A stretch of DNA of 64,000 nucleotides from Xanthomonas vesicatoria ATCC 35937 (GTDB taxonomy: Bacteria; Pseudomonadota; Gammaproteobacteria; Xanthomonadales; Xanthomonadaceae), in the NCBI RefSeq assembly GCF_001908725.1, contig NZ_CP018725.1:2419501-2483500 (forward strand). Reading direction: 5' to 3'. This document shows, piece by piece, positions 42,920-52,549 of this stretch; within the stretch, counting starts at the first letter, position 1, and the number at the start of each line of letters is the position of its first letter. The notes under the pieces are model-generated. The model worked only from the letters and a program-made list of their open reading frames with translations. It had not been told where the DNA came from and did no database searches. The position numbers and the translations under genes were made by a program.

Positions 42920-44509
42920 TCAGCGATAGTTGAAGTCCGGCGAGGCCAACAAAAACACGTTCCATTCCGCCGGCGAGCGCGCTTGCTCGAGCGCCTGCTG
43001 CGTGCCTGTCGCGAGCGACGGTGCGATCCAGCGATACGCAGCGCGCGCGTCGATGCGCGTCAGCGGCGGAATTGGCGTGTCGTTGTCGCCATCGCGCCGG
43101 AACAATTGTTTGGGGCCGCTGCCCAGCGTGCGCGCCACCTCGAACCGACGCGCTAATTGCCCGGAACTGGTCCAGGCCTGCGATTGCAGCGGCCATCCAT
43201 CCGGTGTGATGCGCCCGAACAGCGGCTCGCCCAGTTGCTGCACCCAACTGGCCACAGGGCCGGCATTGATCACGGGCTGATCTTCGTAGGCCAGTCGCAT
43301 CGCCGACACCACGAAGCGATTGGGATCCTTGAACTTGCGCGGTTGCGGCTGTGCAAACTCCGCAGCACTCACCATGGTCTGCATGACCTTGCCGATATCG
43401 CCGTTGCTGCGCTGAAAGGTGCTGGCCATGCGCGCCACCAGCGCCGGTGGCGGCGTGTCGCTGACGAAGTACTCGGCCAAGCGCTGCGAAACGAAGTGCG
43501 CACAAGCCGGCTGGCGCACCAACAGTTGCACCGCGCGTTCGATTTCATCCAGGCCACCGCCGGCAATCCGCTGGCCCAGCAGCATCTTGTCGCCGGGCTG
43601 ATGACGTGACGGATTGAATTCGAACAATCCCTTGCGCACCACCTGTGGTTGACCAGGTGCGGTCGCCCGCACCGGCGGCGCACCATCGGCCTTGATCGGC
43701 ACCAGGCCTGCGCCGGTGAGGATCAACGCCAGTTGTTGCACGTCCTGCTGGGTGTAGCCGCCGTGCACGCCCAGGGTATGCAGCTCCATCAGTTCGCGCG
43801 CGTAGTTCTCATTGACCTTGCCCTTGGCATTCTTGGCGTTATCCAGATATTCGAGCATTGCCGGGCTTTGCAGCGTGGCCATTACCAGATCGGCAAATTT
43901 GCCGGTGGCATTGGGCCGAATCGCGTTTTCCATGTAATCGGCGGCCATCCATTTCACGCGGCCCTTGTCGGCATACACGCTGAAGTGATTGAGCCAGAAC
44001 CACACCAGTTGCTCGCGGAGCTGATCCGGTGCGTAGACCGCGCGCAGCAATTGCGCCTGACGCGCCTGGGTGATCATCTGCCCGCCGCGCGCCTGCCAGC
44101 CCTTGCGCAAGGCGACCTTTTCATCGCCATCTGGCATGGCTTGCAGCCGGAGCTTGTCGGCCTCGTAGCGCGTCAGCAAGGTTTCCAGCGGGGTATGCAA
44201 CGCATCGAAGCCCTGCAGCTGCGCGCGCACCGGCGCCGGCAACCCAGCATCGTCGCTGGGCTGGAGCAACAGCGCGCCATAGCGCTTGGCGCCAAGCCGC
44301 TGCAGTTGCGCAACAGTATCGGCATTCACGCCATAGGTGGCGCGTTGCAGCCAGCGTGTCTGGGTGGGCGTCAGCGGCGCGTCGGCAGCGTTGCCGACGA
44401 CAACAAAGGCGCAGCCGGCGAGCAGCAACGCCAGGCCCCAAGCGCGCGAGCGTCGCCGTGGCAAAGGGCGCGTTTGCGCGCAAGAGACCTGTGCAACACG
44501 CTCGATCAT
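42920..44509 (-). CDS. DUF1800 protein (partner of DUF1501)
   Basis: A 529-residue exported protein with an N-terminal signal (WGLALLLAGCAFVVVGNAADA). The DUF1800 domain (PF08811) fills the rest: LTPTQTRWLQRATYG, QLVWFWLNHFSVYADKG, and NYARELMELHTLGVHGGYTQQDV. The family is of unknown function, likely cell-surface. ATG 44509 is preferred over the one at 44521 because GGAGAG sits six bases upstream. The gap to the DUF1501 gene is 53 bases, so the two share a transcript. Confidence 0.88.
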   Translation of the reverse strand: MIERVAQVSCAQTRPLPRRRSRAWGLALLLAGCAFVVVGNAADAPLTPTQTRWLQRATYGVNADTVAQLQRLGAKRYGALLLQPSDDAGLPAPVRAQLQGFDALHTPLETLLTRYEADKLRLQAMPDGDEKVALRKGWQARGGQMITQARQAQLLRAVYAPDQLREQLVWFWLNHFSVYADKGRVKWMAADYMENAIRPNATGKFADLVMATLQSPAMLEYLDNAKNAKGKVNENYARELMELHTLGVHGGYTQQDVQQLALILTGAGLVPIKADGAPPVRATAPGQPQVVRKGLFEFNPSRHQPGDKMLLGQRIAGGGLDEIERAVQLLVRQPACAHFVSQRLAEYFVSDTPPPALVARMASTFQRSNGDIGKVMQTMVSAAEFAQPQPRKFKDPNRFVVSAMRLAYEDQPVINAGPVASWVQQLGEPLFGRITPDGWPLQSQAWTSSGQLARRFEVARTLGSGPKQLFRRDGDNDTPIPPLTRIDARAAYRWIAPSLATGTQQALEQARSPAEWNVFLLASPDFNYR

Positions 44510-44629
44510 GCGGCTCTCCATCGCAATGCCTGCAGCCGGACCAGTATGGTCAAGCAAACGATCGAGGCGTTAATCGGTTGTCGGAGCGGTATAGGCCGTT
44601 GCCCACGGGTTCATCCGGGCATTCAGTCG

Positions 44630-46039
44630 TCACAGCCCCGGAGGCAGCGTCACATCGAAGCGCGCGCCGCCCAGTTCCTGGGAGCGCACCACCTGCAGTT
44701 CGCCGCGGTAGGCCTTGATCAGATCCTGCACGATCGACATGCCGATACCATGGCCCTGCACGCGCTCATCGCCACGCACCCCACGTTGCAGAATCTTGGC
44801 GACATCTTCCGGCGCGATGCCAGGGCCGTCGTCTTCCACCGACAGGATCAGACCGGCACGTCGGCTGCCGGTGGTCGGGCCGGGCTGCGCGGTCAGCAGC
44901 ACCCGGCTACGCGCCCACTTGAAGCCATTTTCCAGCAGATTGCCGAGCAGTTCCTGTAGATCGCCCGGTTCGCCATGAAAACGCGCATCCGGGGAAATAT
45001 CGAACTCGCACAGCACGCCCTTGATCGAATACACCTTTTCCAGCCCGCGCACGATTTCTTCGGCGGACGGCTCGATCGGCAATGGGGCGGCAAACAGTTT
45101 GTGGCCGCTGGAGGCCGCACGCGCCAGCTGATACGACACCAGGTCATTCATGCGCCGCAGCTGCACGTCCATCTCCTTGTGCAGGTCGTGCTCGGACGCG
45201 CCGCTGTCGAGCTGCGTGCGCAGCACCGCGATCGGCGTCTTCAGGCTATGCGCCAGATCGGCCAGCGTGTTGCGCTGGCGCTCAAGATTGTCGCGCTCGC
45301 TCTCGATGAAGGCGTTGATGCTGTCGGTGAGCGGCTCCAGCTCGCGTGGATGCTGCTCGCTCATGCGCTGGATCTCGCCGCGCTGCACCTTGGTCAGCTC
45401 GTTGATCACACGCCGCAGCGGGCGCAGGCTCCATTGCAGAATGAACGCCTGCAGCACCAGCAGCACCACGCCGGCACTGCCAAGGTAAAACCAAACCGCA
45501 CCGCGGAATACGCGCAGCTGCGCGCCCATCGAGCGCGCATCTTCCATCACGTAGATGGTGTAGGGAATCTCGCCGCCGTGCTCGCGTTCGACGTAACTGA
45601 CGCCCAGTCCATAACGATACAACTGGCCCAGGCTGCCATCGATCTGGGTCATCTCCAGCGGGCCGATGAATTCTTCCTGGCGCGGCTCCAGCATGCGGCC
45701 ATGCGGGATGTTCGGCCCTTCTGCAGACATCGAAGTCCAGCTTTCGTCCGGACGCACGACTTCCACATATAAACCGCCACCGGGAACGTCGAAGCGTGGG
45801 TCGGGCGGTTGCCCGCCGATGTAGATCGAGCCGTCGCGGACAAAATCGATATTGGCGGCGTAGGCCGAGGCGTAGTTCTTCAGCCGCTCACGCAGATTCT
45901 TTTCGGCGGTGTCGGCAAAGGCGACATCCAGCGCGTAACCGGCCAACGCCAGGAACGCCACCAGGCTGAGGCTGGCGGCCAGTAGCTGGCGCGCCTGCAA
46001 CGAACGCGGGCGCCAGCGTTTGTACCATTTGGAGCGCAT
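44630..46039 (-). CDS. phoQ: PhoQ-type sensor kinase
   Basis: A 469-residue kinase: membrane helices at about 20-42 and 181-203 enclose a periplasmic sensor (43-180) of PhoQ length, then HAMP and a HisKA domain with phospho-acceptor His264 in DLAHSLKTP, and HATPase with N box LLENGFKWA, G1 box DDGPGIA and G2 box GHGIGMSI. It would sense low magnesium, acidic pH or peptides. The start is ATG 46039, six bases past AGG; GTG 46045 is less likely. It follows phoP by 35 bases on the same strand. Confidence 0.9.
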   Translation of the reverse strand: MRSKWYKRWRPRSLQARQLLAASLSLVAFLALAGYALDVAFADTAEKNLRERLKNYASAYAANIDFVRDGSIYIGGQPPDPRFDVPGGGLYVEVVRPDESWTSMSAEGPNIPHGRMLEPRQEEFIGPLEMTQIDGSLGQLYRYGLGVSYVEREHGGEIPYTIYVMEDARSMGAQLRVFRGAVWFYLGSAGVVLLVLQAFILQWSLRPLRRVINELTKVQRGEIQRMSEQHPRELEPLTDSINAFIESERDNLERQRNTLADLAHSLKTPIAVLRTQLDSGASEHDLHKEMDVQLRRMNDLVSYQLARAASSGHKLFAAPLPIEPSAEEIVRGLEKVYSIKGVLCEFDISPDARFHGEPGDLQELLGNLLENGFKWARSRVLLTAQPGPTTGSRRAGLILSVEDDGPGIAPEDVAKILQRGVRGDERVQGHGIGMSIVQDLIKAYRGELQVVRSQELGGARFDVTLPPGL

Positions 46040-46074
46040 CGGCACCTAAGTCTTCTGCTTGCCGACGCGCGGAC

Positions 46075-46758
46075 TCAGCCTTCGGTGCGCGGAATGGCGA
46101 AGCGATAGCCCCGACCACGCACGGTCTCGATCGGCTTCAACTCACCATCCGGGTCGAGCTTCTTGCGCAGACGACCGATGAACACTTCCAGCACGTTGGA
46201 GTCGCGATCGAAGTCCTGCTGATAGATGTGCTCGGTGAGGTCGGCCTTGGAGACCAGTTCGCCGGCATGCATCATCAGGTACTCGAGCACCTTGTACTCG
46301 TAGCTGGTCAGGTCGACATTGGCGCCGTTGACGCTCACCGTCTGCGCCGCCAGATCCAGGGCCACCGGGCCGCATTCCAGCGTGGGCTTGCTCCAGCCGG
46401 CGGCACGGCGCAGCAGCGCGTTGACGCGCGCGAGCAACTCTTCGACGTGGAAGGGCTTGACCAGATAGTCGTCGGCGCCCTGCTTGAGGCCTTCGACCTT
46501 GTCCTGCCAGCTCGAACGTGCGGTGAGGATCAGCACCGGGAATTTCTTGCCTTCGTCGCGCAGCGCCTTGATCAACTCCATACCCGACATCTTGGGCAGG
46601 CCCAAATCGATGATGCCGACGTCAAACGGCACTTCGAGGCCCATGTACAGGCCTTCTTCGCCGTCCTGTGCAGCGTCGACAGCAAAGCCTTCACGCTTCA
46701 GACGCGCGGCAAGGGTCTCGCGCAGCGGAGCTTCGTCTTCGACCAAAAGAATACGCAT
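46075..46758 (-). CDS. phoP: PhoP-type response regulator
   Basis: A 227-residue OmpR-class regulator. The receiver has VEDE (acid pair 7-8), phospho-acceptor Asp51 (IIDLGLP), Thr79 or so (LTARSSW) and Lys101 (LVKPF). The winged-helix effector (about 130-225) has SYEYKVLEYLMMHAGELVSKADL and the wing RGRGYRF. In Xanthomonas PhoP is needed for virulence and survival. The gene just upstream on the same strand encodes a PepSY-like protein. Confidence 0.95.
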   Translation of the reverse strand: MRILLVEDEAPLRETLAARLKREGFAVDAAQDGEEGLYMGLEVPFDVGIIDLGLPKMSGMELIKALRDEGKKFPVLILTARSSWQDKVEGLKQGADDYLVKPFHVEELLARVNALLRRAAGWSKPTLECGPVALDLAAQTVSVNGANVDLTSYEYKVLEYLMMHAGELVSKADLTEHIYQQDFDRDSNVLEVFIGRLRKKLDPDGELKPIETVRGRGYRFAIPRTEG

Positions 46759-46829
46759 GCACTCTCCCTAGTAACGTTATCGGCCCACGGCCGGGGAATT
46801 TATGAGACTGAACGCCAAACTATCTACGT

Positions 46830-47189
46830 TCAGTGGTTATCGTCGCGTGGTGGCGCGTCGGGAGGCGGCGGGCTACGCGGGGGTGCTGCCTGCGTCTGCT
46901 CCGGTTCGTAAACCGTGTGGACGCGCCCGTCCTTCATGTACTTGACCCGGTTGAGGTTGCCGCCATCAAACGGCACTCGCTCTGCACCCAAAATTTGCCC
47001 ACCGGTAGACCGCTGCACGTGGCGAATAGTGTCCGACAAGGTTCGGCTGTTGCCGCGCGCCGATGCCGGCATGCCCTCGCGGCCGCCCTGCGCCATTGGA
47101 TACCCCTGGCTCCATGCCGACGGCGCGGCCAGGACACCCCAGAGGGCGACCAGGACGACATAGCGAGCGCGGCTGAGCGAGTGGGTCAC
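46830..47189 (-). CDS. PepSY-like periplasmic protein upstream of phoP
   Basis: A 119-residue exported protein with a signal peptide (VVLVALWGVLAAPSAWS) and one small domain (about 53-95) of the form SDTIRHVQRSTGGQILGAERV then NRVKYMKDGRVHTVYEPEQT, the pattern of a PepSY repeat. The tail is Pro/Arg-rich. PepSY domains often inhibit peptidases or sit beside two-component systems. It is 71 bases before phoP and likely shares its promoter, so it may feed into sensing by PhoQ. An inverted repeat CTGAACG/CGTTCAG (46808-46833) overlaps its stop. Confidence 0.75.
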   Translation of the reverse strand: MTHSLSRARYVVLVALWGVLAAPSAWSQGYPMAQGGREGMPASARGNSRTLSDTIRHVQRSTGGQILGAERVPFDGGNLNRVKYMKDGRVHTVYEPEQTQAAPPRSPPPPDAPPRDDNH

Positions 47190-47465
47190 AACGGGATCCT
47201 AGCGGGTTGTTCAGGAACATTCAAAATTCGTAAAACCGGCGATGCATCACAAATAGCCGGACAACGGAAATCGAGCCAAATTCTTGATTTTTGGGGGTGA
47301 ATCCGATCTGAACTTTTTAGCTTCGTGTTAACGCCGTTCAGTGAAATGAATGCCGCGAAGGGGAAGACGCCTTGCCAACCAGGCTTTCACGCCCGATCTC
47401 GGCTGCCGACGACGCGATCCAAGCCACCCAGATTGCGTGTTCAGCTAATGCAAGCGCCGGGCCAG

Positions 47466-48470
47466 TCAGGCAACGGTGCGCCAGGGCCGGCTGTCGGTGC
47501 GCTGCAATGCTTGCTCCACCAGCTCCCAGCCAGCGCCTGGGCGGTGTGCGCCTTCACTTAAGACCTGACGAAACGCACGCCCACCCGGCTGCCCATGAAA
47601 CAGGCCCAGCACGTGCCGGGTGATGTGCTTCAGGGCCAGCCCCTGTTCCAGCTGGGACTCCACATAGGGACGCAGCGCCCGCAGCAACGCCTCGCGCGGC
47701 TGTTCCGGGCGTTGGGTCAATGCGGCATCGAGCTGATGCAGCACATACGGGTCGTGGTAGGCGGCACGACCGAGCATCACGCCATCGGTCTGTTGCAGGT
47801 GTGCCAACGCGGTGTCGACAGCGGCGATGCCGCCATTAAGTACTACCGGCAAGCCTGGGCGCTCCTGCCTGAGCCGATACGCCCAGTCGTAGCGCAGTGG
47901 CGGCACTTCGCGGTTTTCCTTTGGCGACAGACCCTTGAGCCAGGCATTGCGGGCGTGCACCACCACCATCGCCGCGCCGGCCGCGACGACTTGATCGACA
48001 AAGCGGGCGAACACCGCGTAGTCGTCATCGTCGTCCACGCCCAGACGGCATTTGACCGTGATCGGCAAGGCGGTCGCCGCGCACATGGCGGCGACGCACT
48101 CGGCCACCAACGTCGGCTCGCGCATCAGGCAAGCGCCGAAGCGTCCGGCCTGCACGCGGTCGGACGGGCAGCCGCAATTGAGGTTGATTTCGTCATAGCC
48201 CCAGTCCTGGGCGATGGTGGCCGCCTGCGCCAGCAGCGCCGGATCGCTTCCGCCAAGTTGCAGGGCCAGCGGGTGCTCGACCGGATCGAAACCGATCAGC
48301 CGCATGCGATCGCCATGGATCACGGCGTTGGCATGCACCATTTCGGTATACAGGCGTGCGGACGGTGCCAGCAGGCGATGGAACACCCGGCAGTGCCGGT
48401 CGGTCCAATCCATCATCGGGGCGACGGACAGGCGCAGGGAGGCGGCGTAGCGATCGGCGGAAGCGGTCAT
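47466..48470 (-). CDS. dusA: tRNA-dihydrouridine synthase A
   Basis: A 334-residue flavoprotein reducing uridine 20 of tRNA. The N-terminus holds VAPMMDWTDRHCR, the FMN site includes QLGGSDP, and the catalytic cysteine is in NLNCGCPSDRVQAG (about 101-114). The VKCRLGVDD and VHARNAWLKGLSPKENRE segments are DusA-specific. A stand-alone gene; the plus-strand frame over it is a shadow. Confidence 0.95.
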   Translation of the reverse strand: MTASADRYAASLRLSVAPMMDWTDRHCRVFHRLLAPSARLYTEMVHANAVIHGDRMRLIGFDPVEHPLALQLGGSDPALLAQAATIAQDWGYDEINLNCGCPSDRVQAGRFGACLMREPTLVAECVAAMCAATALPITVKCRLGVDDDDDYAVFARFVDQVVAAGAAMVVVHARNAWLKGLSPKENREVPPLRYDWAYRLRQERPGLPVVLNGGIAAVDTALAHLQQTDGVMLGRAAYHDPYVLHQLDAALTQRPEQPREALLRALRPYVESQLEQGLALKHITRHVLGLFHGQPGGRAFRQVLSEGAHRPGAGWELVEQALQRTDSRPWRTVA

Positions 48471-48598
48471 CGACAGGTGGCCGCAGCGAGCGGCCATTGG
48501 AATGCGAAGCAGGATCAACAGCTTACACGGGCGCCGATGAATCTGCGGCAGTGCGGCATGGCATGCTGAGGCTTCCCTCGACCGCCGGGCTCCGCCGC

Positions 48599-48904
48599 AT
48601 GATTACCTGTTCGTTGCGCTACGTGATCGACCCCTACCAACTGGCCGCATTCGAACATTACGCGCGGCTGTGGATCCCGCTGGTGACGCGCTTCGGCGGC
48701 CAGCATCACGGTTACTTTTTGCCCTCGGAAGGGGCGAACAACATCGCGTTGGCGCTGTTTTCGTTTCCCTCGCTCGCCGAGTACGAGCACTATCGGGCGG
48801 CATCGCTACAGGATGCGGAGTGCCTGTCGGCGTTCGCTTATGCGGAGCGAACGCGGTGCATCGTCAGTTACGAGCGCAGCTTCTTGCGTCCGGTGCTGGC
48901 GTAA
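48599..48904 (+). CDS. NIPSNAP-like small protein
   Basis: A 101-residue protein of the dimeric alpha-beta barrel type: strand CSLRYVIDPYQLAAFEHYARLW, then PLVTRFGGQHHGYFLP and a second beta-alpha unit (ALFSFPSLAEYEHYRAAS). This is the NIPSNAP pattern (PF07978), function unknown. The start ATG was moved to 48599, at the family N-terminus. It stands alone, with divergent dusA on one side. Confidence 0.82.
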   Translation: MITCSLRYVIDPYQLAAFEHYARLWIPLVTRFGGQHHGYFLPSEGANNIALALFSFPSLAEYEHYRAASLQDAECLSAFAYAERTRCIVSYERSFLRPVLA

Positions 48905-48930
48905 GGCCGCGCTACCGGACATGGCTGCGA

Positions 48931-49155
48931 TTACGGGTTGCGGAAGCCCACGCGCTCTTCGGCGCTCAGCGGCTTGCCGAGGGCGTGGTAGGAAGCAGCC
49001 AGGGTGATCAGGGACGTGCCCATCACTGCATAGAAGGTCCACGAGGTCGCCAGCACATGCACCTGGCCGAACACCAGCGCAACCACCGCAGTAGCGGTGC
49101 ACAGCACCATGGAAAGCAGGGACATCAGAAAAGGGATGGAAGGATCGAGCTTCAT
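48931..49155 (-). CDS. Small two-helix membrane protein
   Basis: A 74-residue protein with two membrane helices (about 8-28 and 37-57) and a charged C-terminus SAEERVGFRNP. No family is recognised. It could be a small regulatory subunit or just a housekeeping membrane protein. No neighbour helps. Confidence 0.65.
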   Translation of the reverse strand: MKLDPSIPFLMSLLSMVLCTATAVVALVFGQVHVLATSWTFYAVMGTSLITLAASYHALGKPLSAEERVGFRNP

Positions 49156-49931
49156 GGCCGGGGGGTTCCAAGGTGTGATAGCTCCAGCATCGGCGTTCCC
49201 GGCGGGTTCTTGAACTGTTTTCCACGTCTTTTTTCTCACGACTTTCAAGCAAGTCAGCGCGCGCTCAGTTTTCTGTCAAAGCCTTGGCGCACAAGGGTTT
49301 TGACGTCAGAAATCTCCTGACCGGATGGTGGAAAAATCATCACCGGTGCCAGACTTCCAGCGCAGGCGCGGCGGAAAACCGACGGGGTGGACGTCACGGT
49401 TTGGCGAGGTGCAGACGAGGCCACGCGCGTCGCGATCTTGGCTGTCACTGCCCTGGTGCATGCGGAAGAAAACCGGAGCATCGTGCCGGGCTACTGCCAG
49501 ATGCGAGCACTCGCCCGCTAACAGGCATGTCCGCCGGGCGCTTGCAGGCACCGCGAGACATCGTGGCTGTTGCCATGCGGCGCCTTCCGTGCGAGCCGGC
49601 GTTCCGGGATCGGAGAGAGACGTACGCGACGGAGCGACCGCGGCGTCTGCGCCATCAATGCCGAATCTGGACATCCGCCACGCCTGTTTGCAGGCTACGC
49701 GGTAGTGCGATGCGCTGGCCATGTGGCCGCCTGCGCGTGCCAAGGTCGATGCCGCCCGAAGCATCGGCACACGTGACGGCAGAGGTCCGGCTGGCGAGTG
49801 CTGCTGCGGACGGCTGCTACGGACGATAGTCGGGCCCCCCGGCGTGTCACGCATTCCCCAGAGCGGCTCCAGCACACGCGCAACTGGCCAAGCCTGCGAG
49901 GCATGGCATGCCGGTCACGCAATCGAACGTC
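49156..49931. other. 776-base gap, the longest in the window
   Basis: Frames over 150 codons exist here on both strands, but they are Arg/Ala/Pro-rich with no ribosome site or conserved motif and read as shadows of each other. I see no hairpin with T run and no element shared with other gaps. A small RNA, a decayed gene or an unusually long leader for the ankA or nearby gene are all possible. Confidence 0.5.
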
Positions 49932-50507
49932 TTAGCGTGCCGGGGCGGTGGCGAACTCGCCGCGCTGCAGCTTGGTCACGTCGTTGCCCTGCCCGTCCTT
50001 GAGGCTGAGGTCTGCGCCCTTGGCGGCGAGGTCCTTGAGCACGTCGGTGCGCTGGAACAGCGCTGCGTACATCGCCGCGGTCTGGCCGGCGTTGTTGCGT
50101 TGGTCTGGGGCGCAGTCGGCTTGCATCAGGCGCTTGGCGATGCCCAGCTCGCCCTTGAAGATCGCACCCATCAGGGCGGTGTTGCCACGCTTGTCTTGCG
50201 CGCAAGGGTCGGCTCCTGCACTCAGCAACTGCTCCACCGCCGGGCGTTGGCCGTGGTAGGCGGCCAGGATCAGCGCGGTATAGCCCTTCTCGTCGCGGGT
50301 GTTGAGGTCGTAATGCGAGCGAATGAACTCGGCCAGCATGTCCTGGCGGCCTTCGCGTGCGGCATCGAAGAAGTACTCACGCAGCTGCAGCTTGATCTGC
50401 TCCGGGCTGGACGTGGATGAGGTGGTCGTTTCGGGCGTGGCTGACGGCGAGGCAGCGATGGCTGTCGCGCTGAGGGCGCTCAGCAGGATCAACATCAGAG
50501 TGCGCAT
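49932..50507 (-). CDS. ankA: Ankyrin-repeat periplasmic protein of the catalase operon
   Basis: A 191-residue protein with a signal peptide (LMLILLSALSATAIA) and four or so ankyrin repeats (about 45-185): DAAREGRQDMLAEFIRSHYDLNTRDEKG, TALILAAYHGQRPAVEQLL and so on. It is 57 bases downstream of the catalase gene on the same strand. In Pseudomonas and Xanthomonas such ankyrin partners are needed for full activity of the periplasmic catalase KatB, perhaps by protecting or delivering heme. Confidence 0.88.
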   Translation of the reverse strand: MRTLMLILLSALSATAIAASPSATPETTTSSTSSPEQIKLQLREYFFDAAREGRQDMLAEFIRSHYDLNTRDEKGYTALILAAYHGQRPAVEQLLSAGADPCAQDKRGNTALMGAIFKGELGIAKRLMQADCAPDQRNNAGQTAAMYAALFQRTDVLKDLAAKGADLSLKDGQGNDVTKLQRGEFATAPAR

Positions 50508-50564
50508 GTCGCTCTCCTCAAAAAGGACGGCATCGCGGCGGAGGCCGCGATGCCGTCGGGTGGA

Positions 50565-52088
50565 TCAGTCCTGCAGGCTGGAGGCCAGCTGCTTGACGCG
50601 GGCCAGGTCGCCCTTGGCAACACGGGTCACACCGGTGCCGTATTCCGGGTCGGCCTTGTACAGGAACGACAGCATCAGGTGCTTGCTTTCGGTGTCGGTG
50701 TTGGCCAACGACTCGCCGAAGCTCTGCACCAGATCGGCGCGGTCCTTCTTGCTGTAGGAACGATACAACTCACCCGCCTGCTTGAAGTTCTGCTCGCGGG
50801 TGATCTTGGCCTGCTGGGTCGTGCCCGACAGCGGCAGTTCGCTGTAGCGCGCCGCGGTGTCCTGCGGACGCGGCTCCAGGCGGCTCGGCTCGTAGTTCAC
50901 GCCGCTGCTGGTCTGACCGATGTTGCCCTGGCCATCCTGATTGCCGTTGTTGACGGCCACGCGTGGGCGGTTGACCGGCAGGCTCAGGCCATTGGCACCG
51001 ATGCGATACAGCTGGGTGTCGGCGTAGGAAAAGATGCGGCCCTGCAACAGACGGTCTTCAGACGGTTCGATACCCGGCACCAGGTTGGCCGGCGCCATCG
51101 CCACCTGCTCGGTCTCCTGGAAGAAGTTGTCGATGTTCTTGTTCAACACCATCTGGCCGACCTTCTGCTCCGGCACATCCGGCCAGATCTTGGTGGCATC
51201 GAGCGGGTCGAAATCGAACTTGGCCAGGTCCTCGGGCTTGAGCACCTGCACGTACAGGTCCCACTTCGGGTAGTCACCCTTCTTGATCGCGCCGACCAGG
51301 TCGTTGGTCAGGTGGCTGTAGTCCTTGGACTGGACGGCGGCAACCTGCTTGGGGTCAAGGTTCTTGATGCCCTGCAGCGTCTTCCAGTGGAACTTGACGT
51401 AATGCACCTCGCCCTGCGCATTGACCAGCTTGTAGGCGTGCACACCATTGCCATCCATGAAGCGGTAGCCGGCCGGCGTGCCCTCGTTGGAATACAGCAG
51501 GGTCAGTGTGCGGGTGGATTCGGGCACGTGCGAGAAGAAATCGAAACGACGCGAATCGTCGTCCAGGTTGGTGCGCGGGTCCGGCTTGAACGCGTGGACC
51601 ATGTCGGGGAACTTGATCGCATCACGGATGAAGAAGGTCGGGAAGTTGTTACCGACCAAGTCCCAGTTGCCTTCGCTGGTGTAGAACTTGGTGGCGAAAC
51701 CATGCGGGTCGCGCAGCGTTTCAGGCGAGTGATTACCATGCACCACCGATGAGAAGCGCACGAATACCGGTGTCTTTTCGCCGACACTAAACACCTTGGC
51801 CTTGGTCAGGTTGGACAGATCGGCAGTGGCGGTGAACTCGCCTTTGACACCGGTACCGCGCGCATGCACGACGCGCTCAGGAATGCGCTCACGATCGAAA
51901 CGCTGCAGCTTCTGAATCAACTGCACGTCCTGCAGCAAGGTCGGGCCGTTGGCACCGGCCGTCTGCGAATTCTGGTTGTCGCCAACCTTGGCGCCGTTGT
52001 CGCGGGTCAGCACAGATTGGGCAAAGACCGGCGGGGCGATCAGTGTGGGGGCTAGCAGGGCTAGCACCATGAGGGATCCAGGGCGCAT
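50565..52088 (-). CDS. katB: Periplasmic clade III-like heme catalase
   Basis: A 507-residue catalase with a signal peptide (LMVLALLAPTLIAPPVFA). The distal His is His75 in RVVHARGTG, the partner Asn is in the VGNN motif near 145-149, and the proximal tyrosine is in GRIFSYADTQLYRIG (Arg and Tyr). The small-subunit length and the KatB-AnkA arrangement fit the periplasmic peroxide-inducible enzyme. It removes hydrogen peroxide before it enters the cell. A dyad GGTGA-N6-TCACC lies 82 bases upstream (52170-52185). OxyR control is known for the family; no OxyR box can be proved here. Confidence 0.95.
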   Translation of the reverse strand: MRPGSLMVLALLAPTLIAPPVFAQSVLTRDNGAKVGDNQNSQTAGANGPTLLQDVQLIQKLQRFDRERIPERVVHARGTGVKGEFTATADLSNLTKAKVFSVGEKTPVFVRFSSVVHGNHSPETLRDPHGFATKFYTSEGNWDLVGNNFPTFFIRDAIKFPDMVHAFKPDPRTNLDDDSRRFDFFSHVPESTRTLTLLYSNEGTPAGYRFMDGNGVHAYKLVNAQGEVHYVKFHWKTLQGIKNLDPKQVAAVQSKDYSHLTNDLVGAIKKGDYPKWDLYVQVLKPEDLAKFDFDPLDATKIWPDVPEQKVGQMVLNKNIDNFFQETEQVAMAPANLVPGIEPSEDRLLQGRIFSYADTQLYRIGANGLSLPVNRPRVAVNNGNQDGQGNIGQTSSGVNYEPSRLEPRPQDTAARYSELPLSGTTQQAKITREQNFKQAGELYRSYSKKDRADLVQSFGESLANTDTESKHLMLSFLYKADPEYGTGVTRVAKGDLARVKQLASSLQD

Positions 52089-52549
52089 GGCGTCAGCTCG
52101 TGTTGAAGGTGCTGAATCATGGCTAGCGGGCCGTAGCGTGAGAAGTCGTTAGTTCTGATCGCAGCGATAGGTGAACATGATCACCACAGCGTTACGTGAT
52201 ATGCATCGCTTTCCGTGTGGCAGCGCGTTGCAGATAACGGACATGTGCGATGTGCAAGCGTCCCGCGCGTGATCGCATCACACGACATCGCAGCTAAAAT
52301 CTGTACACCGATATTGCACTGCAAAGACGATGCGGCACGAGAAACGCACTGCATCTACAGCAATCAACTCGATACCTGGCAAGCAGATGGTCAGTGCGTG
52401 AGGCGACGGATGCCGGACGACGGCGCTGCCCTGCGTGGCATTCGCTATCTAGTGCTCATGCACCCTTTATCGACCGAGACCAGGCAATCGATAGCATTGA
52501 TCGCCTGAGATCTCTGAGCGCTGCATTGGCACACCACGTGCCGACGCCC
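52089..52549. other. 461-base gap upstream of katB
   Basis: It contains the katB promoter and the end of the dinG transcript. The dyad GGTGA-N6-TCACC (52170-52185) is the only structured site I noted. No gene is supported. Confidence 0.5.

Noticed and set aside
43649..44959. 436-codon plus-strand frame over the DUF1800 and phoQ genes
   Set aside because: It spans two good minus-strand genes and has no coding character.
50550..51752. 400-codon plus-strand frame over katB
   Set aside because: Shadow of the catalase; no ribosome site or domain.
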